A DNA stretch of 64,000 nt from Flectonema sp. DT1601 (lineage: Eukaryota; Euglenozoa; Diplonemea; Diplonemida; Diplonemidae): assembly GCA_964019425.1 (NCBI GenBank), contig OZ025780.1, forward strand, positions 824,001-888,000, in the 5' to 3' direction. The first letter of the stretch is position 1. Each line of letters begins with the position of its first letter. The notes beneath the pieces were generated by a model. The model saw only the letters and a list, made by a program, of their open reading frames with translations, was not told the DNA's origin and ran no database searches. A program made the translations under genes and the position numbers. Of the stretch, positions 41,101 through 49,890 are shown in pieces.

Positions 41101-42237
41101 GCCGGGGTACCTGGTCTGCTCTTAACCCTCGCTCTTTATCTAAAGCTTTCGCTAGTCACTGGAGCGATCTTCTATAAATTTACGACTGCTTGTCATCTAA
41201 ATGGGAGAATAAACGATGTTTATAAAAGGGTAAAATCTCCGGAATCGTCGTTCTTTGTCCCGTACGACATCGAAATCTCACAGAAGGAATTTGAACAGAT
41301 TGTTTACAACGCGCAGAACTGGAGGAGTGAGTCGGGTGATGTTAAACGAGTAGTCTGTGAAGAGGTCGACGATTTTGAATTGTGTTTGTTTAGAGAACGA
41401 TTGCTAATATTACTACAACTATCAAAGACGAACCCGGGAGATGATCCGAGCCGTTGGGTTCAAGAGTACTTCAACAAGATCACTTTAACGAGACCAAAGA
41501 GGGCAAAAAAGAGACACAAGCTTGGATCTGCACGCATTGGAAGTGATATTCGAAATCATTTAAAAAAACATTATCCATTCCTGATGGAGACTGATGACTA
41601 TCTGAGAGCGGAGAAGGCACTCGACAACTACTACGATGAGGACTATCGGGAACTGAGGGACAAAACATCCGTGCAAGACGCGGATAAAAAGGAACAAAAA
41701 CATCTTCTGCTGCGGTACTTTGAACCTCAAATTATTAATTTCCCCGTCAGGGTTTGTGAAAACCTGTCAGAGGAAGATGACTCTGACTCTGATTCCGATT
41801 GTGAAATTAAATTAAAACGGAAATACGGCGACAATGTCACGATATTTAAGGTTCTGAATACTCAACTTTTGGCAGATTTAATATTTTTCGAAACTTCAAC
41901 TTCTCTTCTTCGGAATATCCGTCTACGTGATTACCTCGGTCTTACTCTCCGTCAGAACCGTTTTGTGAGCCTGTCGGGATTTTCAATTTCTGAACCTTTC
42001 AGATCCTGCGTGGTGAATCCCATCAAAGCTGCTTTTATTACTATATACATCGCGCAGCCGGTTGACCGAAATGCTATGCGACAAGTCTTCCGATCGTTTA
42101 TCTACATGCCAAATGGTGCGTTTATTGAAGCCAATCCGGGAGCAACGGCGTTTGACCCTCTAATACACACCACTGACCATCCTGAATACTGGTCCCATAG
42201 AACTCTTGCAAGACATATGGGTTCTGCTAATGATTAG
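38107..42237 (+). CDS. large multi-pass membrane protein with C2-like N-terminal region, unknown
   Basis: 1376 aa, not recognised. Residues 1-140 are acidic. ~140-220 are predicted coiled coil (EEQKLNELEYLRGEELRMLERQ begins it). ~255-430 have a beta-rich pattern (PLILTIHGIKGTKDRLMEGY, then LQIELWRLKKGKYSPVDT) that could be a C2-type domain; this is an inference. ~440-680 is a Ser/Pro-rich linker. ~830-1040 contains several membrane helices introduced by FDFGINPTGSWDKRK and including RTFTHGFGLWVF. The C-terminal 330 residues are soluble, with an acidic DDSDSDSDCE patch. Coiled coil, C2-like fold and membrane helices together resemble ciliary transition-zone proteins in general layout only. Confidence 0.75.
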   Translation: MEDTMQSDLAGDQDVDEEEKSTTQLPVLEKDRVGEEDDDSDPGLGGLFPNLDPLSIFKDSNDEPNPQPDEIPDTASDLPEYLRGDFRLFEDNEDFEGFKSIKQEINEISDGGGIDPEDSNLFVDAIEVGEINAQIIESQAEKISAEAYEEEQKLNELEYLRGEELRMLERQARRATLLETDRVDDQIYRMKARTREYELQARESITRLWRQSEDGLLTSTANSGGQLSKHLNISAEDTTNKRWIAEWERTPQPLILTIHGIKGTKDRLMEGYYCIHVELVDVLAGNSISYVSKIVDECKANTRPHRYLGKFYESELTFQETLRMVCPSSVLLRSHVVLQIELWRLKKGKYSPVDTNVAWAAWPLVDGDFQIKFGRFKAPVLLGAIDKTVDTYAKIQSTFESDLSNWIGNLYFTIEPDMERIIKPATELSLAPRKAQMNSTGSYTGIAKTASFAASPSGILKKKSVKKSFRSGRQQDLESRPWSPSTRPDEEIMSKSSTLDVTKNMSSSPTLAKKKSLFRNKDQQDDATIGSHSPSFVGDASPKMRSPRAGPRGLRIPSASPISRPGSEPSLPEGGANRRKESDGSDVIGSRKSDSESRNQGGGGGEYFQLTDVEVVQIRNTPGRSSLVESIDEPDPVESQPGGGSSAQLTPANENIISPDTVDPVPGPDRKVEIATDLQYELGDEVSMLGIQLLSKTSFFADLTPGKTQFSGKDSMKNKNRAHYMQVVSKKSKDWELLDMISKEAEAPQISNEELNAGELEVEEDFAPVTVAETLLDKPKANQLAQMAQMLPVLKKIQKTGNSSSGVSSEEFFSSISGRREFFKMRRHFREKLPFIQSVLFFDFGINPTGSWDKRKVVTAVFLFLLTAHIRTFTHGFGLWVFLTSRNVPLIENIWMPHRVLITFDDGKDSTFTPMWEVLAVCSGQLFSIGIQVLLVFVSVMLQFIFGFFPYIVSRVVFWFSFAVLLDPLFTVLLDVMGSRWRHGEAFLLYHMFEREEGAGVPGLLLTLALYLKLSLVTGAIFYKFTTACHLNGRINDVYKRVKSPESSFFVPYDIEISQKEFEQIVYNAQNWRSESGDVKRVVCEEVDDFELCLFRERLLILLQLSKTNPGDDPSRWVQEYFNKITLTRPKRAKKRHKLGSARIGSDIRNHLKKHYPFLMETDDYLRAEKALDNYYDEDYRELRDKTSVQDADKKEQKHLLLRYFEPQIINFPVRVCENLSEEDDSDSDSDCEIKLKRKYGDNVTIFKVLNTQLLADLIFFETSTSLLRNIRLRDYLGLTLRQNRFVSLSGFSISEPFRSCVVNPIKAAFITIYIAQPVDRNAMRQVFRSFIYMPNGAFIEANPGATAFDPLIHTTDHPEYWSHRTLARHMGSAND

Positions 42238-43265
42238 GTTAGGGCTTATGTTTTATATTAGTTTTTTTTTAAAAAAAAAAACTATGCATGACTACTACTG
42301 CCTGATTTAACGTGTGACTTGAGCCACACTAAAAAACACACACTTACAAAAGAAAAAAAAACCTTTTTTTGCTCAACAACGTTAACTCACCAATTGCCTT
42401 ATTGCAAAGCACATAAGCAATATGATAAGCAGTAATGATGTAGATTATTTCTTTTTTTTTTTTTTTTTCTAAATCTGAAGTAGTTAGCAACTCGACTGCT
42501 GTTAATGTTTGTGACAATATTTGATTAGCTAATAATTGTCACTTTCTATGTCTCTCCCGCAGCTTGAATAGTACACTTAATGCAGTGTAAGTGTTTATAT
42601 GAGAATATGACTTTTCATTTATTATTCCAATTATTTATGCAGGACTTAAAATACATGAAAATAAGATAAAAGAAATGAGGGCTGATGTGATCGCATCCAT
42701 TTGCCTACAAAAAGAAAAAAAAAAGCTAATCAATGTAGTTCTTCAGCATAAGTGTTGGTATTTCCTTCTAACGATCGATCGATGTTTTTTTTATTTAAAT
42801 TGCTAAACTCTTTTTTCTGATAAGTGAGAATAGAGGTAAGAGGTATATGGATTACTACCTAATCACTGTATCTAAAACTAATGTTAAATTATCGTTATGT
42901 TGTTTATGATACAATATTTTTAAGCTGTAACGGGCTACAGGGCATGGAGCACTCTCCCGAATCCCCATATTCGACAGCACATATAGGATTTTATCGATAG
43001 CAACTGTTGGTCTCTCTTCATTGCAACCAGGTTTATTCGTTTTAGCCAGTTTCAAGTTGTTTGGCTGCCCTGGCCTCCAGTTTATATTTTGCAGCCATTT
43101 ACTACGCTGTCGCTGACAGTCAAGATGGTTGGAGAAATTGTTGCACCCCTTAGGTTTGGCCGAACCCTATATTCGTTTTAGCCACTTGTCACTGCAATCA
43201 CTTTGTTGTTTAGCTGAAGTCAGACATTCATCATTACATTTCGTAGGTTACTCAGGCGAGTTAAA
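42238..43265. other. intergenic at the edge of the repeat-rich domain
   Basis: AT-rich, with poly-T runs and the dispersed repeat at 42957-43184. The last directional gene ends just before it. CTCAG at 43253-43257 could serve as an acceptor for the decayed ORF that follows. Confidence 0.6.
42957..43184 (+). repeat. dispersed repeat, copy 2
   Basis: Matches 16468-16580 over CCGAATCCCCATATTCG, GGATTTTATCGATA, CAACTGTTGGTCTCT and TTCGTTTTAGCCAGTTTCAA. A second partial copy of the end (AGGTTTGGCCGAACCC then TATTCGTTTTAGCCA) follows at 43151-43184. A 70-base segment separates the two ends. Confidence 0.75.
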
Positions 43266-43679
43266 ATGCAACTCTCGGTTACGGATTTCCTGACGTTGTT
43301 TTCACAGCTTCTGAGAGTCGCCCGTGAAGGATGCATTGCAGGTTGCAGCTGATGAGTGGGGTACCGATGCTGACTTTCTTGAACTCTCTATCGCGGCTTC
43401 GAGCAGGTAGTCGTACGGAGTGGAGGACGGCTCGCTGTTGGATGCATCGGTCGTGCGCTTGTTTGGGTTGGAATGGTTCACAGATGCTGCAAAAACAGCG
43501 AAGGCATTCCTACAAGGAGAACGGGATCAGGACGGATTTTTCTGCCTTGATACTCCCACATTCGCTGTGGATGGCTGTCTTCAGGTTGACTATGAGCGCC
43601 CAGATGATGTTACGAACTCAGCAACTCAGAACCCTCAGTCACGACCGTTTCAGATTATTTCTTATCCCATCTCGTTATA
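43266..43679 (+). pseudogene. decayed + strand coding fragment, unknown
   Basis: An ATG after a CAG gives MQLSVTDFLTLFSQLLRVAR and then stops. Shifting one frame continues as LQVAADEWGTDADFLELSIA, meets a TAG at about 43410, and reopens as an 85-codon stretch with protein-like composition (FGLEWFTDAAKTAKAFLQGE). A frameshift plus a stop suggest a dead gene or exon remnant. I do not recognise the family. A 65-nt GT-AG intron (43344-43408) is conceivable but leads into the less protein-like frame. Confidence 0.4.
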
Positions 43680-44289
43680 AAGGTTAGTCTGTCTGGTCTT
43701 CAATACATAATTATTTCCTCCGAGATTGCAGTTCACTGACATCTGTTAACTTACCAAACCCCAGCAATGCGTCAACTGTTGGAAACGGTTTTCTAAGTAA
43801 TTGTGTGGGAGGACAAAGTACAGAAAGGGAATGAGAGAGGAGTGTGTCGCCAAAGACAAATATGGATGGATTGATAACTCAGTGTTTCGTACAGGTGTCG
43901 TCAGTATTTCTGACAAGTTCAAGGGTGTCAAATGAGTTTTCACGACTGGCAACGACACACTGTCTTTGCGTACATGGGCAGAAACGTATTAAAGCTGCAC
44001 GGCAAGGCAGCATGCTTAGTGTACAAGAAATTAGCACATGCAAGATCTTGGAACCCGAAAAATCCACAATACTGGTAATAATATAAAAACCCTGCAAACC
44101 AACACTCAGACTGGGAACTGCTCAAAAGGCAAGTGAAGTATGTAATATACTCTTATAATATTTACCTTTTCATTGATTTACGTTAAACATTGTTTAAGTA
44201 TCATTTCTGTTCTCTTATCATTATTTCATTGTACTCATTTATTCAGGCTAGGAAGTCTTAACGCAAAGCGTTTTAAATAAATAAAAGAA
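43680..44289. other. intergenic
   Basis: No convincing gene. TTTATTCAG (AG 44245-44246) precedes the small ORF at 44290. Confidence 0.5.
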
Positions 44290-44511
44290 ATGCCGGATCA
44301 TAACTATGATTTCTCGGTACCAGCTAGTATCGCTGGAAAAGCCAAGGCAATACTTGGCAAAGTGGGACGCATGAAGGTGTCCCTGGAGGCAAGGAAGGTT
44401 CCAAGAAGCCATGGCACTGTTGTTGACGTGCCTGACGAGGTCAACGCCAAGGTGGTGAAGAAGTGGATGAGAAGGCTGGGGACAATGAGGCACCCTGCCC
44501 CATCGCAATGA
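44290..44511 (+). CDS. small basic ORF, unknown
   Basis: 73 codons beginning MPDHNYDFSVPASIAGKAK; Lys/Arg-rich, with an ATG 44 bases after a T-rich AG as in the host genes. It is not recognised. It lies directly upstream of the VIPER-like element end, so it may be a small host gene, a gene 3'-truncated by the insertion, or chance. Confidence 0.35.
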   Translation: MPDHNYDFSVPASIAGKAKAILGKVGRMKVSLEARKVPRSHGTVVDVPDEVNAKVVKKWMRRLGTMRHPAPSQ

Positions 44512-44719
44512 AAGGGACCGCCGGGCAGGGTGTCAACGGTAAACTGCGGGCATGTACAACCCAATCGAGACCCAACCCCATCTGAAACATGCAGGTGGGA
44601 TCCCACTTTACTCGTAATACTTGTAAAAACCATTCAGATAAGCCTTATATTTTGTTGATCGCAGCTAGTTTTACTGGCGCACAGGGAAATAGATAACATG
44701 ACATAATAAATAACGGCTC

Positions 44720-45284
44720 TTAATCTGAATGGTTTCTTCTCCGACTTCGTCGGTGCAAAAACCATTCAGATAAGCCCATGACAAAAACCATGCAGATCAG
44801 CTGCACCTGCTGTCTCAAACAATGCGCAGATCTCGTTCCCCAGAAGTTTGAGCTGTGGCCTTTGTTTATTGCGGCCACAGCCGCAGTGTTATCTACCCGC
44901 AAATCCAGCACGTGACCCGGTCCCAAAACAGCAGCGAGTCTGGAGAGCGGCGAATACCTCCTTCAGGAACATGTGATGCCCCGAGGGAGAGGGAAATACG
45001 CCCTGGATCACCTCCTCGGGAACAACCTCCAGTACAGCGGCCCACCCCTTGCCCAAAGCATCTGACCATGCAGTCACCTCGGGACAGTCGGGGGTAGCCA
45101 AAACCCAGGCATTCTGCCGAAGCACATCCAAAACATCCAACAACTCACGCAAAACTGCCGAACTTAGCGAGAACGATTCGTCCCACTTGCACGGCTCCGC
45201 TCCAATACCCTCCCCGCTTGCCTTACAAAGGCCAGCGTCGAGCGCAGGAAACACAAACGGCGTCCCGTAGTGTACCAAAACCAT
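44720..45284 (-). pseudogene. RNase H part of the VIPER-like element
   Basis: Two frames: VTAWSDALGKGWAAVLE with HHMFLKEVFAAL (first Asp and Glu of RNase H), then LRVDNTAAVAAINKGHSSNF (third Asp). The second frame is entered by a shift near 44920. Confidence 0.65.
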
Positions 45285-45496
45285 ACCAAGCCACCGAAGA
45301 CCCGGTAGAATGAACGAGCAGTAGGGCGTCCCCCCATCACCTCTTGCAACGCCTCCGAAGACAGCATCTTTTGAACCCAGCTCGGTGCTGACCGGTAACG
45401 CTGTGGGTTCGCCGATAAATCAAATTCTAAACCCAGAGCCTCAAAATTCGACTTCGGTACGCCAAAGTCCTCAGCGTCACTCAGACGTGCACCCAC
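45164..45496 (-). pseudogene. reverse transcriptase thumb/connection part
   Basis: Continues the RT after the poly-T-linked frameshift: GLEFDLSANPQRYRSAPSWV and RPTARSFYRVFGGLVWFWY fit the palm-to-thumb transition of YR retroelements. It ends by frameshift before RNase H. Confidence 0.6.
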
Positions 45497-45954
45497 GTAA
45501 CCCGCCCTTCTCTTGAAGCTCTTGGAAAAAAAAAAAAAAAAAAGCTCGAATAACGCTGAGCAGTCTCCTCCTTCGAATCACCCACCACAAAGAAGTTGTC
45601 CACCCAAGCCACCCCGTCAGACTCCGGAAGCAGAACCATCGCCGAGCGATGGGCGATGCAAGGTGCCCAACCCCATCCCATGCACAGAGCCCGCAGCTTC
45701 GCACGCACGAACGGACCCCTCGCACCACTCAGATTCACCCCGAAGTAGTCGTCGATTCCCTGCCCTAGCGGAAACTGGTAAAACCAACTCTTGCCGTCAT
45801 CTTGGGCCACATATCGTGCCGAAAGAAAACGATGTCGCTCAACTACACCCCACTCCTCCAGGTGTTGCATGTGCCTCGAAGTTCCCGAAACGTTGGCCTG
45901 CTCCCCAGAGCCAGCCCGTCCCAGGAACGAAGAGGGCCTCGAAAGCGGAAACAT
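45481..45954 (-). pseudogene. reverse transcriptase N-terminal part of the VIPER-like element
   Basis: Motif A region reads AQDDGKSWFYQFPLGQGIDD, and motif C reads WVDNFFVVGDSKEE, with Asn in place of the second Asp. The frame runs into a Phe run encoded by an 18-base poly-T (poly-A 45526-45543 on +), after which the remaining RT continues in another frame. Confidence 0.7.
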
Positions 45955-46210
45955 CTCGAATCACGTCAATAATGCCCAGCAGTATTCCATTCGTGCCAAG
46001 CTCCATGCCTCTCTATCGGTCGGAGGTGAGATTTGTTGCCCTTCAGCAGCCACAGCCACCAGTCCTGAGTACGTCATAAAAACATCCGGCGCACCCGAGT
46101 CAATACCTTCACCCTCGCCCTTGGCGGTGGCGGAGGTTCAGGTATTTTGCACTTCATCTGCGGATCCAGCACAGCCCTTGGTCGTGTGGGAAACGCAGGG
46201 CATAACGGCA

Positions 46211-46720
46211 CTACAACCCGGCCCCCAGTATCTGCGACGTGTTTGCGAACTGACGCGCTACGTGAGTCTTCCCCGCCGGGAGATACCTCGCCAGGGCATC
46301 CATCGATGAGTGTCTGGAGAGTTGTCGTATCGAGTCCAGACCCACCCCTTCCAGAAGAAGCGAGTGTAGGGCACCCCTCCGCAGCGAGTGTCCCGTCAAC
46401 TCCTTTCCCTCGCGTCTCAAAGCAGATACGACCTTTCGATACGAGGTGTCCAGGAGGAGATCGTCCGGATCCCGGTCCATCATCATAGTGCGGAGTGCGC
46501 TCTGCCATCTGTTCGACAGGTGCAATCCCGTCGTGTGTCCCAGACGGAACGGGTCCGACTTTGTCTCCGACCAGTTCACAGCCACGTATCCGTCCTCAAA
46601 AGTAATACCCCCCACTTTCAACCCCACGTCCGACACTCTCGCCGCGCCCGCCCAGCACAGCACGATAGCCAGCTGCGTATCTCCGTCTACCTCCTTTCGC
46701 GTCGTCGCCTCCCCCGCCAC
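46211..46720 (-). pseudogene. tyrosine recombinase domain of the VIPER-like element
   Basis: Catalytic half of a tyrosine recombinase: first Arg in AGAARVSDVGLK, His-x-x-Arg in TGHSLRRGAL, His in QLSRHSSMDA, and the nucleophile Tyr in LARYLPAG. All four active-site positions are present. The N-terminal core-binding part is not evident upstream, where the gag-like frame ends, so the ORF is frameshifted or shortened at its start. Confidence 0.75.
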
Positions 46721-47034
46721 CGGTAGCCGGGGCCTTCGTTTCCCGCAACCAGGCGACGTAACTGCGCCTCCAACTCTGCCTTCTCAGTCTCTTCTCGCAC
46801 CCCCTGCCGTAAGTTAGCCAGCTCCCCTGAGTTTGCGTAGGAAGATGAGACGGGGTTGGGCACCGAAGTAGCCTTCATAGGTGATAACTTTGCCGTCCGT
46901 TTTTCCAGCTCGAGCTGGCCTGCAGCGCAGACACTTCCGTGTCGTGCCTCCAGCTTGGCAAGCTTGGCCTTCGCCTCCGCTTCGTTCACCAGGATTCCGG
47001 CCTGGTTCCGTGCCGCGTCCACATCCCTCCCGGC

Positions 47035-47397
47035 TTAGGCTTGCGTTACCGCCAAGCCGGCTTGGGCCCGCACTGCGTCCACCTCCCTCCCTGCTTGTGC
47101 TTGCGTTACCGCTGCGCCGGCTTGGGCCCAAGCCGAGCCCACCTCGCGACCAGCTTGCGCGTGCGTGATCGCTTGAGCCGCCATGGACTGTGTGGCAGCT
47201 ATTGCAGAGTTCCCCTCTGCTACCAGAGCCCTCCGGTCTCCGGCCGCTACCACTTCCGTGGCCATCGCCCGCGTCCCCGCGGAGTGCGCTGCCATTGCAG
47301 CTTGGGCAACGAACGCCATCTCGTTCGTTGGTGTTGCTTGTCCTCTTCCGGCCCCTGGAGTGAGGGCTACGACGGTGTTTGGGTCGACGCCAGACAT
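47035..47397 (-). CDS. gag-like ORF of the VIPER-like element (5' part)
   Basis: 120 codons from an ATG three bases inside repeat A1. Ala/Gln-rich with degenerate ~20-residue repeats (VTQAQAGREVDA...). The stop TAA at 47035-47037 stands where the repeat pattern predicts CAA. Beyond it the same frame continues ~110 codons as a charged coiled coil (AKAKLAKLEARHGS), so the stop is probably a nonsense mutation. Confidence 0.6.
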   Translation of the reverse strand: MSGVDPNTVVALTPGAGRGQATPTNEMAFVAQAAMAAHSAGTRAMATEVVAAGDRRALVAEGNSAIAATQSMAAQAITHAQAGREVGSAWAQAGAAVTQAQAGREVDAVRAQAGLAVTQA

Positions 47398-47432
47398 TTT
47401 TGTTGATCGCAGCTAGTTTTACTGGCGCACAG

Positions 47433-47932
47433 AGTTGGATTACCAGGTGAGATTTGGACTGTTAGCTTTTGGCCAAGGCCCTCCCTGAAGAGCAAGAACA
47501 AAAAAACTACTCACACCTGAAGAAAGCATACACAAAGAACACACTGTAAGCTGTGTGTGTATTTTGTGTTTGTCACAACAGGAGAGAAAAGAAAGAATGT
47601 CAAGGTTGGTCACCTTGCCTATCAACGCACAACATTGGTGGTCTCTACTAGACCCTGAGTGATCCCACTGGATCTCTCATCGTTCATAGTACCTATGTGA
47701 AGTTATAAAATCAAAGGTAAACTATGAACTACAAATGACTTAGCCTGTTATTATAATGCCACAGGCAGGCCCAGAAATAGATAACATGACATAATAAATA
47801 GCGGCCCTTAATCTGAATAGTTTCTTCCCCGACTTCGTCGGTGCAAAAAAAAAAATTTCCTGCATTTTTTGCTTGTGGCTTACGCAGAAGAACTGGTTTG
47901 TAGCCCGCAAACCAGCTACAGAGAAACCCAAA
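47433..47932. other. spacer with a further B-repeat fragment
   Basis: No gene is seen. 47775-47848 repeats the B1 segment (ATAGATAACATGACATAATA ... CCGACTTCGTCGGTGC) in the same orientation, ~340 bases upstream of A1. It is a leftover of another copy or of a nested insertion. Confidence 0.7.
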
Positions 47933-47934
47933 TA

Positions 47935-48355
47935 CTGTAAAGGGAAATATTCTCGCGGGGAAATATTCTTGCAGGGAAATATTCCCGCGGGGAAATATTC
48001 TCGCGGATTTGGGGATTTTTTTTCAAACTCGCAGGTTTTTCCCCACAAGAATATTTCCCTGCCACAGAGGATTTTTGCAAAAGACACAAGAATGTGAGGA
48101 ATCATCAAGTGCAAGCTGGAAAAAAGAATTATTTTCCAGCAAACATCTAAAAACAACCATGCTGCATAATGAAAATAATTTTTGCCGTAACTTTCCTTTG
48201 TAACACATGTATTTTCTTCAAAGAAAGGAACTAAAAAAATGGCTGTATAAAAATGTATGCTGGCAGGGAAATACTCTCGCGGGGAAAAATTATCGCGGAT
48301 TTAGAAAAAATAAAAAAAACTCGCGGGTTTTTCACAAGAATATTTCCCTTTACAG
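47935..48355. mobile_element. MITE-like element 1, TA target site
   Basis: 421 bp bounded by inverted repeats CTGTAAAGGGAAATATTCT and flanked by TA on both sides (47933-47934, 48356-48357). Next to the ends are reiterated GGGAAATATTCTCGCG-type blocks on the left and their inverted forms on the right (CTCGCGGGTTTTTC). There is no transposase. It has the same organisation as 60846-61146. Confidence 0.8.
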
Positions 48356-48586
48356 TATTACATATGCAGCCTTTCCAAGGCCACACTGGACCTCAGTTCC
48401 AAACTGCCCATGTAGTACACATCCAAGCAGGCTATTTCCCCTGTTGATAGGGAGGGGAATTTGGCTGTCATTAGAAGCCCTTTTCTTTATAACCCAGGGC
48501 CATGATAACAGCACCACCCACGCCGAATATATAATATGCACGAAGTAAGAGAAGTGGAATAAAATACACACAAAGTAATTTCAGTA

Positions 48587-49018
48587 GTTTATGTTTTGAT
48601 TGACTTACTCGAGAATTACTGTCGAGCAGTAGATGACTCTCTCGAAACAAACGAGAAAGCGGCAGAGCTCTCAGAACAACTTCTGGATGCCCAACTTCGC
48701 CTCTCGGAGCTGAATCACCAACGGTGTACAACTCACGCAGAGCAGCTTGAGCAATCCATGATGTTAACGGGACTGGCGAGCGATTTAAATGCTCAACTCG
48801 CCTTGGCACGGTCTCAAATTGCGGCCCTGAAGTTCCAATTAGCTTCATGGGCAGAAGGTTTGAGTCCGCCAGACACAGAAGAACATGAGGAAAATGAAGC
48901 TCCGCCGAGAAAGTCTGAGCGTTCAACTCTGAAAAAACGAACCCCTCCATCAAGATATCGTTACAATCGAAGGGGATGTTCTGCTGATGACGTTCACGGT
49001 GACTCCACCCCATTGTAA
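48587..49018 (+). CDS. coiled-coil ORF fragment, possibly retrotransposon-derived
   Basis: Open frame without a usable early ATG, entered after AATTTCAG (AG 48579-48580), so it would be a 3' exon or a 5'-truncated gene. It is helical with heptads (ETNEKAAELSEQLLDAQLRL), then a basic Pro-containing tail (RKSERSTLKKRTPPSRYRY) like the ends of some LTR-element polyproteins. The family is not recognised. Confidence 0.4.
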   Translation, partial: VYVLIDLLENYCRAVDDSLETNEKAAELSEQLLDAQLRLSELNHQRCTTHAEQLEQSMMLTGLASDLNAQLALARSQIAALKFQLASWAEGLSPPDTEEHEENEAPPRKSERSTLKKRTPPSRYRYNRRGCSADDVHGDSTPL

Positions 49019-49173
49019 TTCTCTTTTCCCTTACTTTCACATCACTTTGTTTATTTAGTTTTTTAGCTTATTTATTATTTATTGTTCGTTTTTGTTTGTA
49101 TTATTTTATCGATATGTTTATGCCCGTCAGATCATAACGTTAATCAGGTTAATTGTTAATTGTTAATTGTAAA

Positions 49174-49365
49174 TGGTCTACTTTGTTGACTAATTTCTAT
49201 TTTCCGTTTTTTTTTCTTTAAAAAATAAATAAAAAGAATTTAAAATAAAATAAAAAAAGAATAAACAATGTTATCATTGTTTTTTTATCGATCGACTATG
49301 TCGATCACTTTCTATTTTCCGTCCTGGTCAAGACGCTAAACTGATTGTTTTTTCTTTAAAATAAT
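49174..49365 (-). repeat. hairpin satellite, isolated inverted dimer
   Basis: One dimer of the satellite of 55-59 kb in reverse orientation, with AAACAATGTTATCATTGTTT-type and ATCGACTATGTCGAT-type palindromes and the box CCGTCCTGGTCAAGACGC. Confidence 0.85.
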
Positions 49366-49640
49366 TAGGGAAAACCTCTAATTCAACAAAAATAGTTTGC
49401 GAAATCGCCAACTCCCTACAAAAAAAAGTTGTCCACCAGGACTCGAACTTGACCCAAAAATTTGGCTTGCGGCGGGTTTTTTGTTTTTTAGCCTACCAAG
49501 CTGGGAAGAGTGCAAGGGTGGCTTGCGTCCTCCAAATTCTTGGCGGGACGCAAGCCCCCCCCCCAACCCCCCCCAAGGGGGGAGCCCCTAATAAAAGCCC
49601 GCCTGTTCCGTACAAAGTCCAACCTGAAAAAACAAATTTG
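49366..49640. other. spacer between satellite and 28S fragment
   Basis: 49366-49424 is an inverted copy of 60737-60800 (shared core TAGTTTGCGAAATCGCCAAC). It contains a C-run/G-run segment at 49554-49586. No gene. Confidence 0.6.
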
Positions 49641-49646
49641 CAACTG

Positions 49647-49678
<32 letters not shown>

Positions 49679-49890
49679 TTCTAATTAAAGACGCGCATGA
49701 ATGGACTAATGAGATTCCTTCTGCCCCTACCTACTATCTGGCGAACAGCAGTCAAGGGAACGGACTTGAAACTGTCAGCGGGGAAAGAAGACCCTGTTGA
49801 GTTTGACTCTAGTCGGGTGTAGTGAATTTCGATAAAGTGGGAAGTAACGGACTGGGAGCTTTTGGCTCCTGCCCTATTCCCGATGTAAAC
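49640..49890 (+). rRNA. 28S rRNA fragment
   Basis: Contains highly conserved large-subunit rRNA sequence: ACTCTCTTAAGGTAGCCAAA, TGCCTCGTC, GACGCGCATGAATGGA, CAGCGGGGAAAGAAGACCCT and GTTGAGTTTGACTCTAGTC. It corresponds to the region of 28S used as insertion site by R2 elements. Only ~200-250 bases are rRNA-like, so it is a dispersed fragment or pseudogene, or one piece of a fragmented rRNA. The left boundary lies ~12-18 bases before CTCTCTTAAGG. Confidence 0.85.

Larger units (their letters stand above)
44625..47432 (-). mobile_element. decayed VIPER-like tyrosine-recombinase retroelement
   Basis: Reading on the minus strand: repeat A1 (47432-47398), gag-like ORF, tyrosine recombinase, reverse transcriptase, RNase H, B1 (44776-44685), A2 (44684-44651), B2 (44644-44625). 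A1 and A2 share TGTTGATCGCAGCTAGTTTT plus the adjoining ACTGGCGCACAG. B1 and B2 share AAAAACCATTCAGATAAGCC. Split direct repeats with recombinase ahead of RT fit the VIPER group and not DIRS/Ngaro, where recombinase is last. The coding part is broken by one nonsense codon in the gag-like frame, frameshifts between domains, and a poly-T expansion in RT. GC content is visibly higher than in the host genes. Confidence 0.8.

Noticed and set aside
47941..48060. Reiterated GGGAAATATTCTCGCG blocks as a CRISPR-like array
   Set aside because: Eukaryotic context, no regular spacers, and the blocks lie within an inverted-repeat element with TA flanks.
49428..49460. tRNA T-arm-like GGACTCGAAC on the minus strand
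   Set aside because: No matching acceptor, D or anticodon arms at the right spacing.
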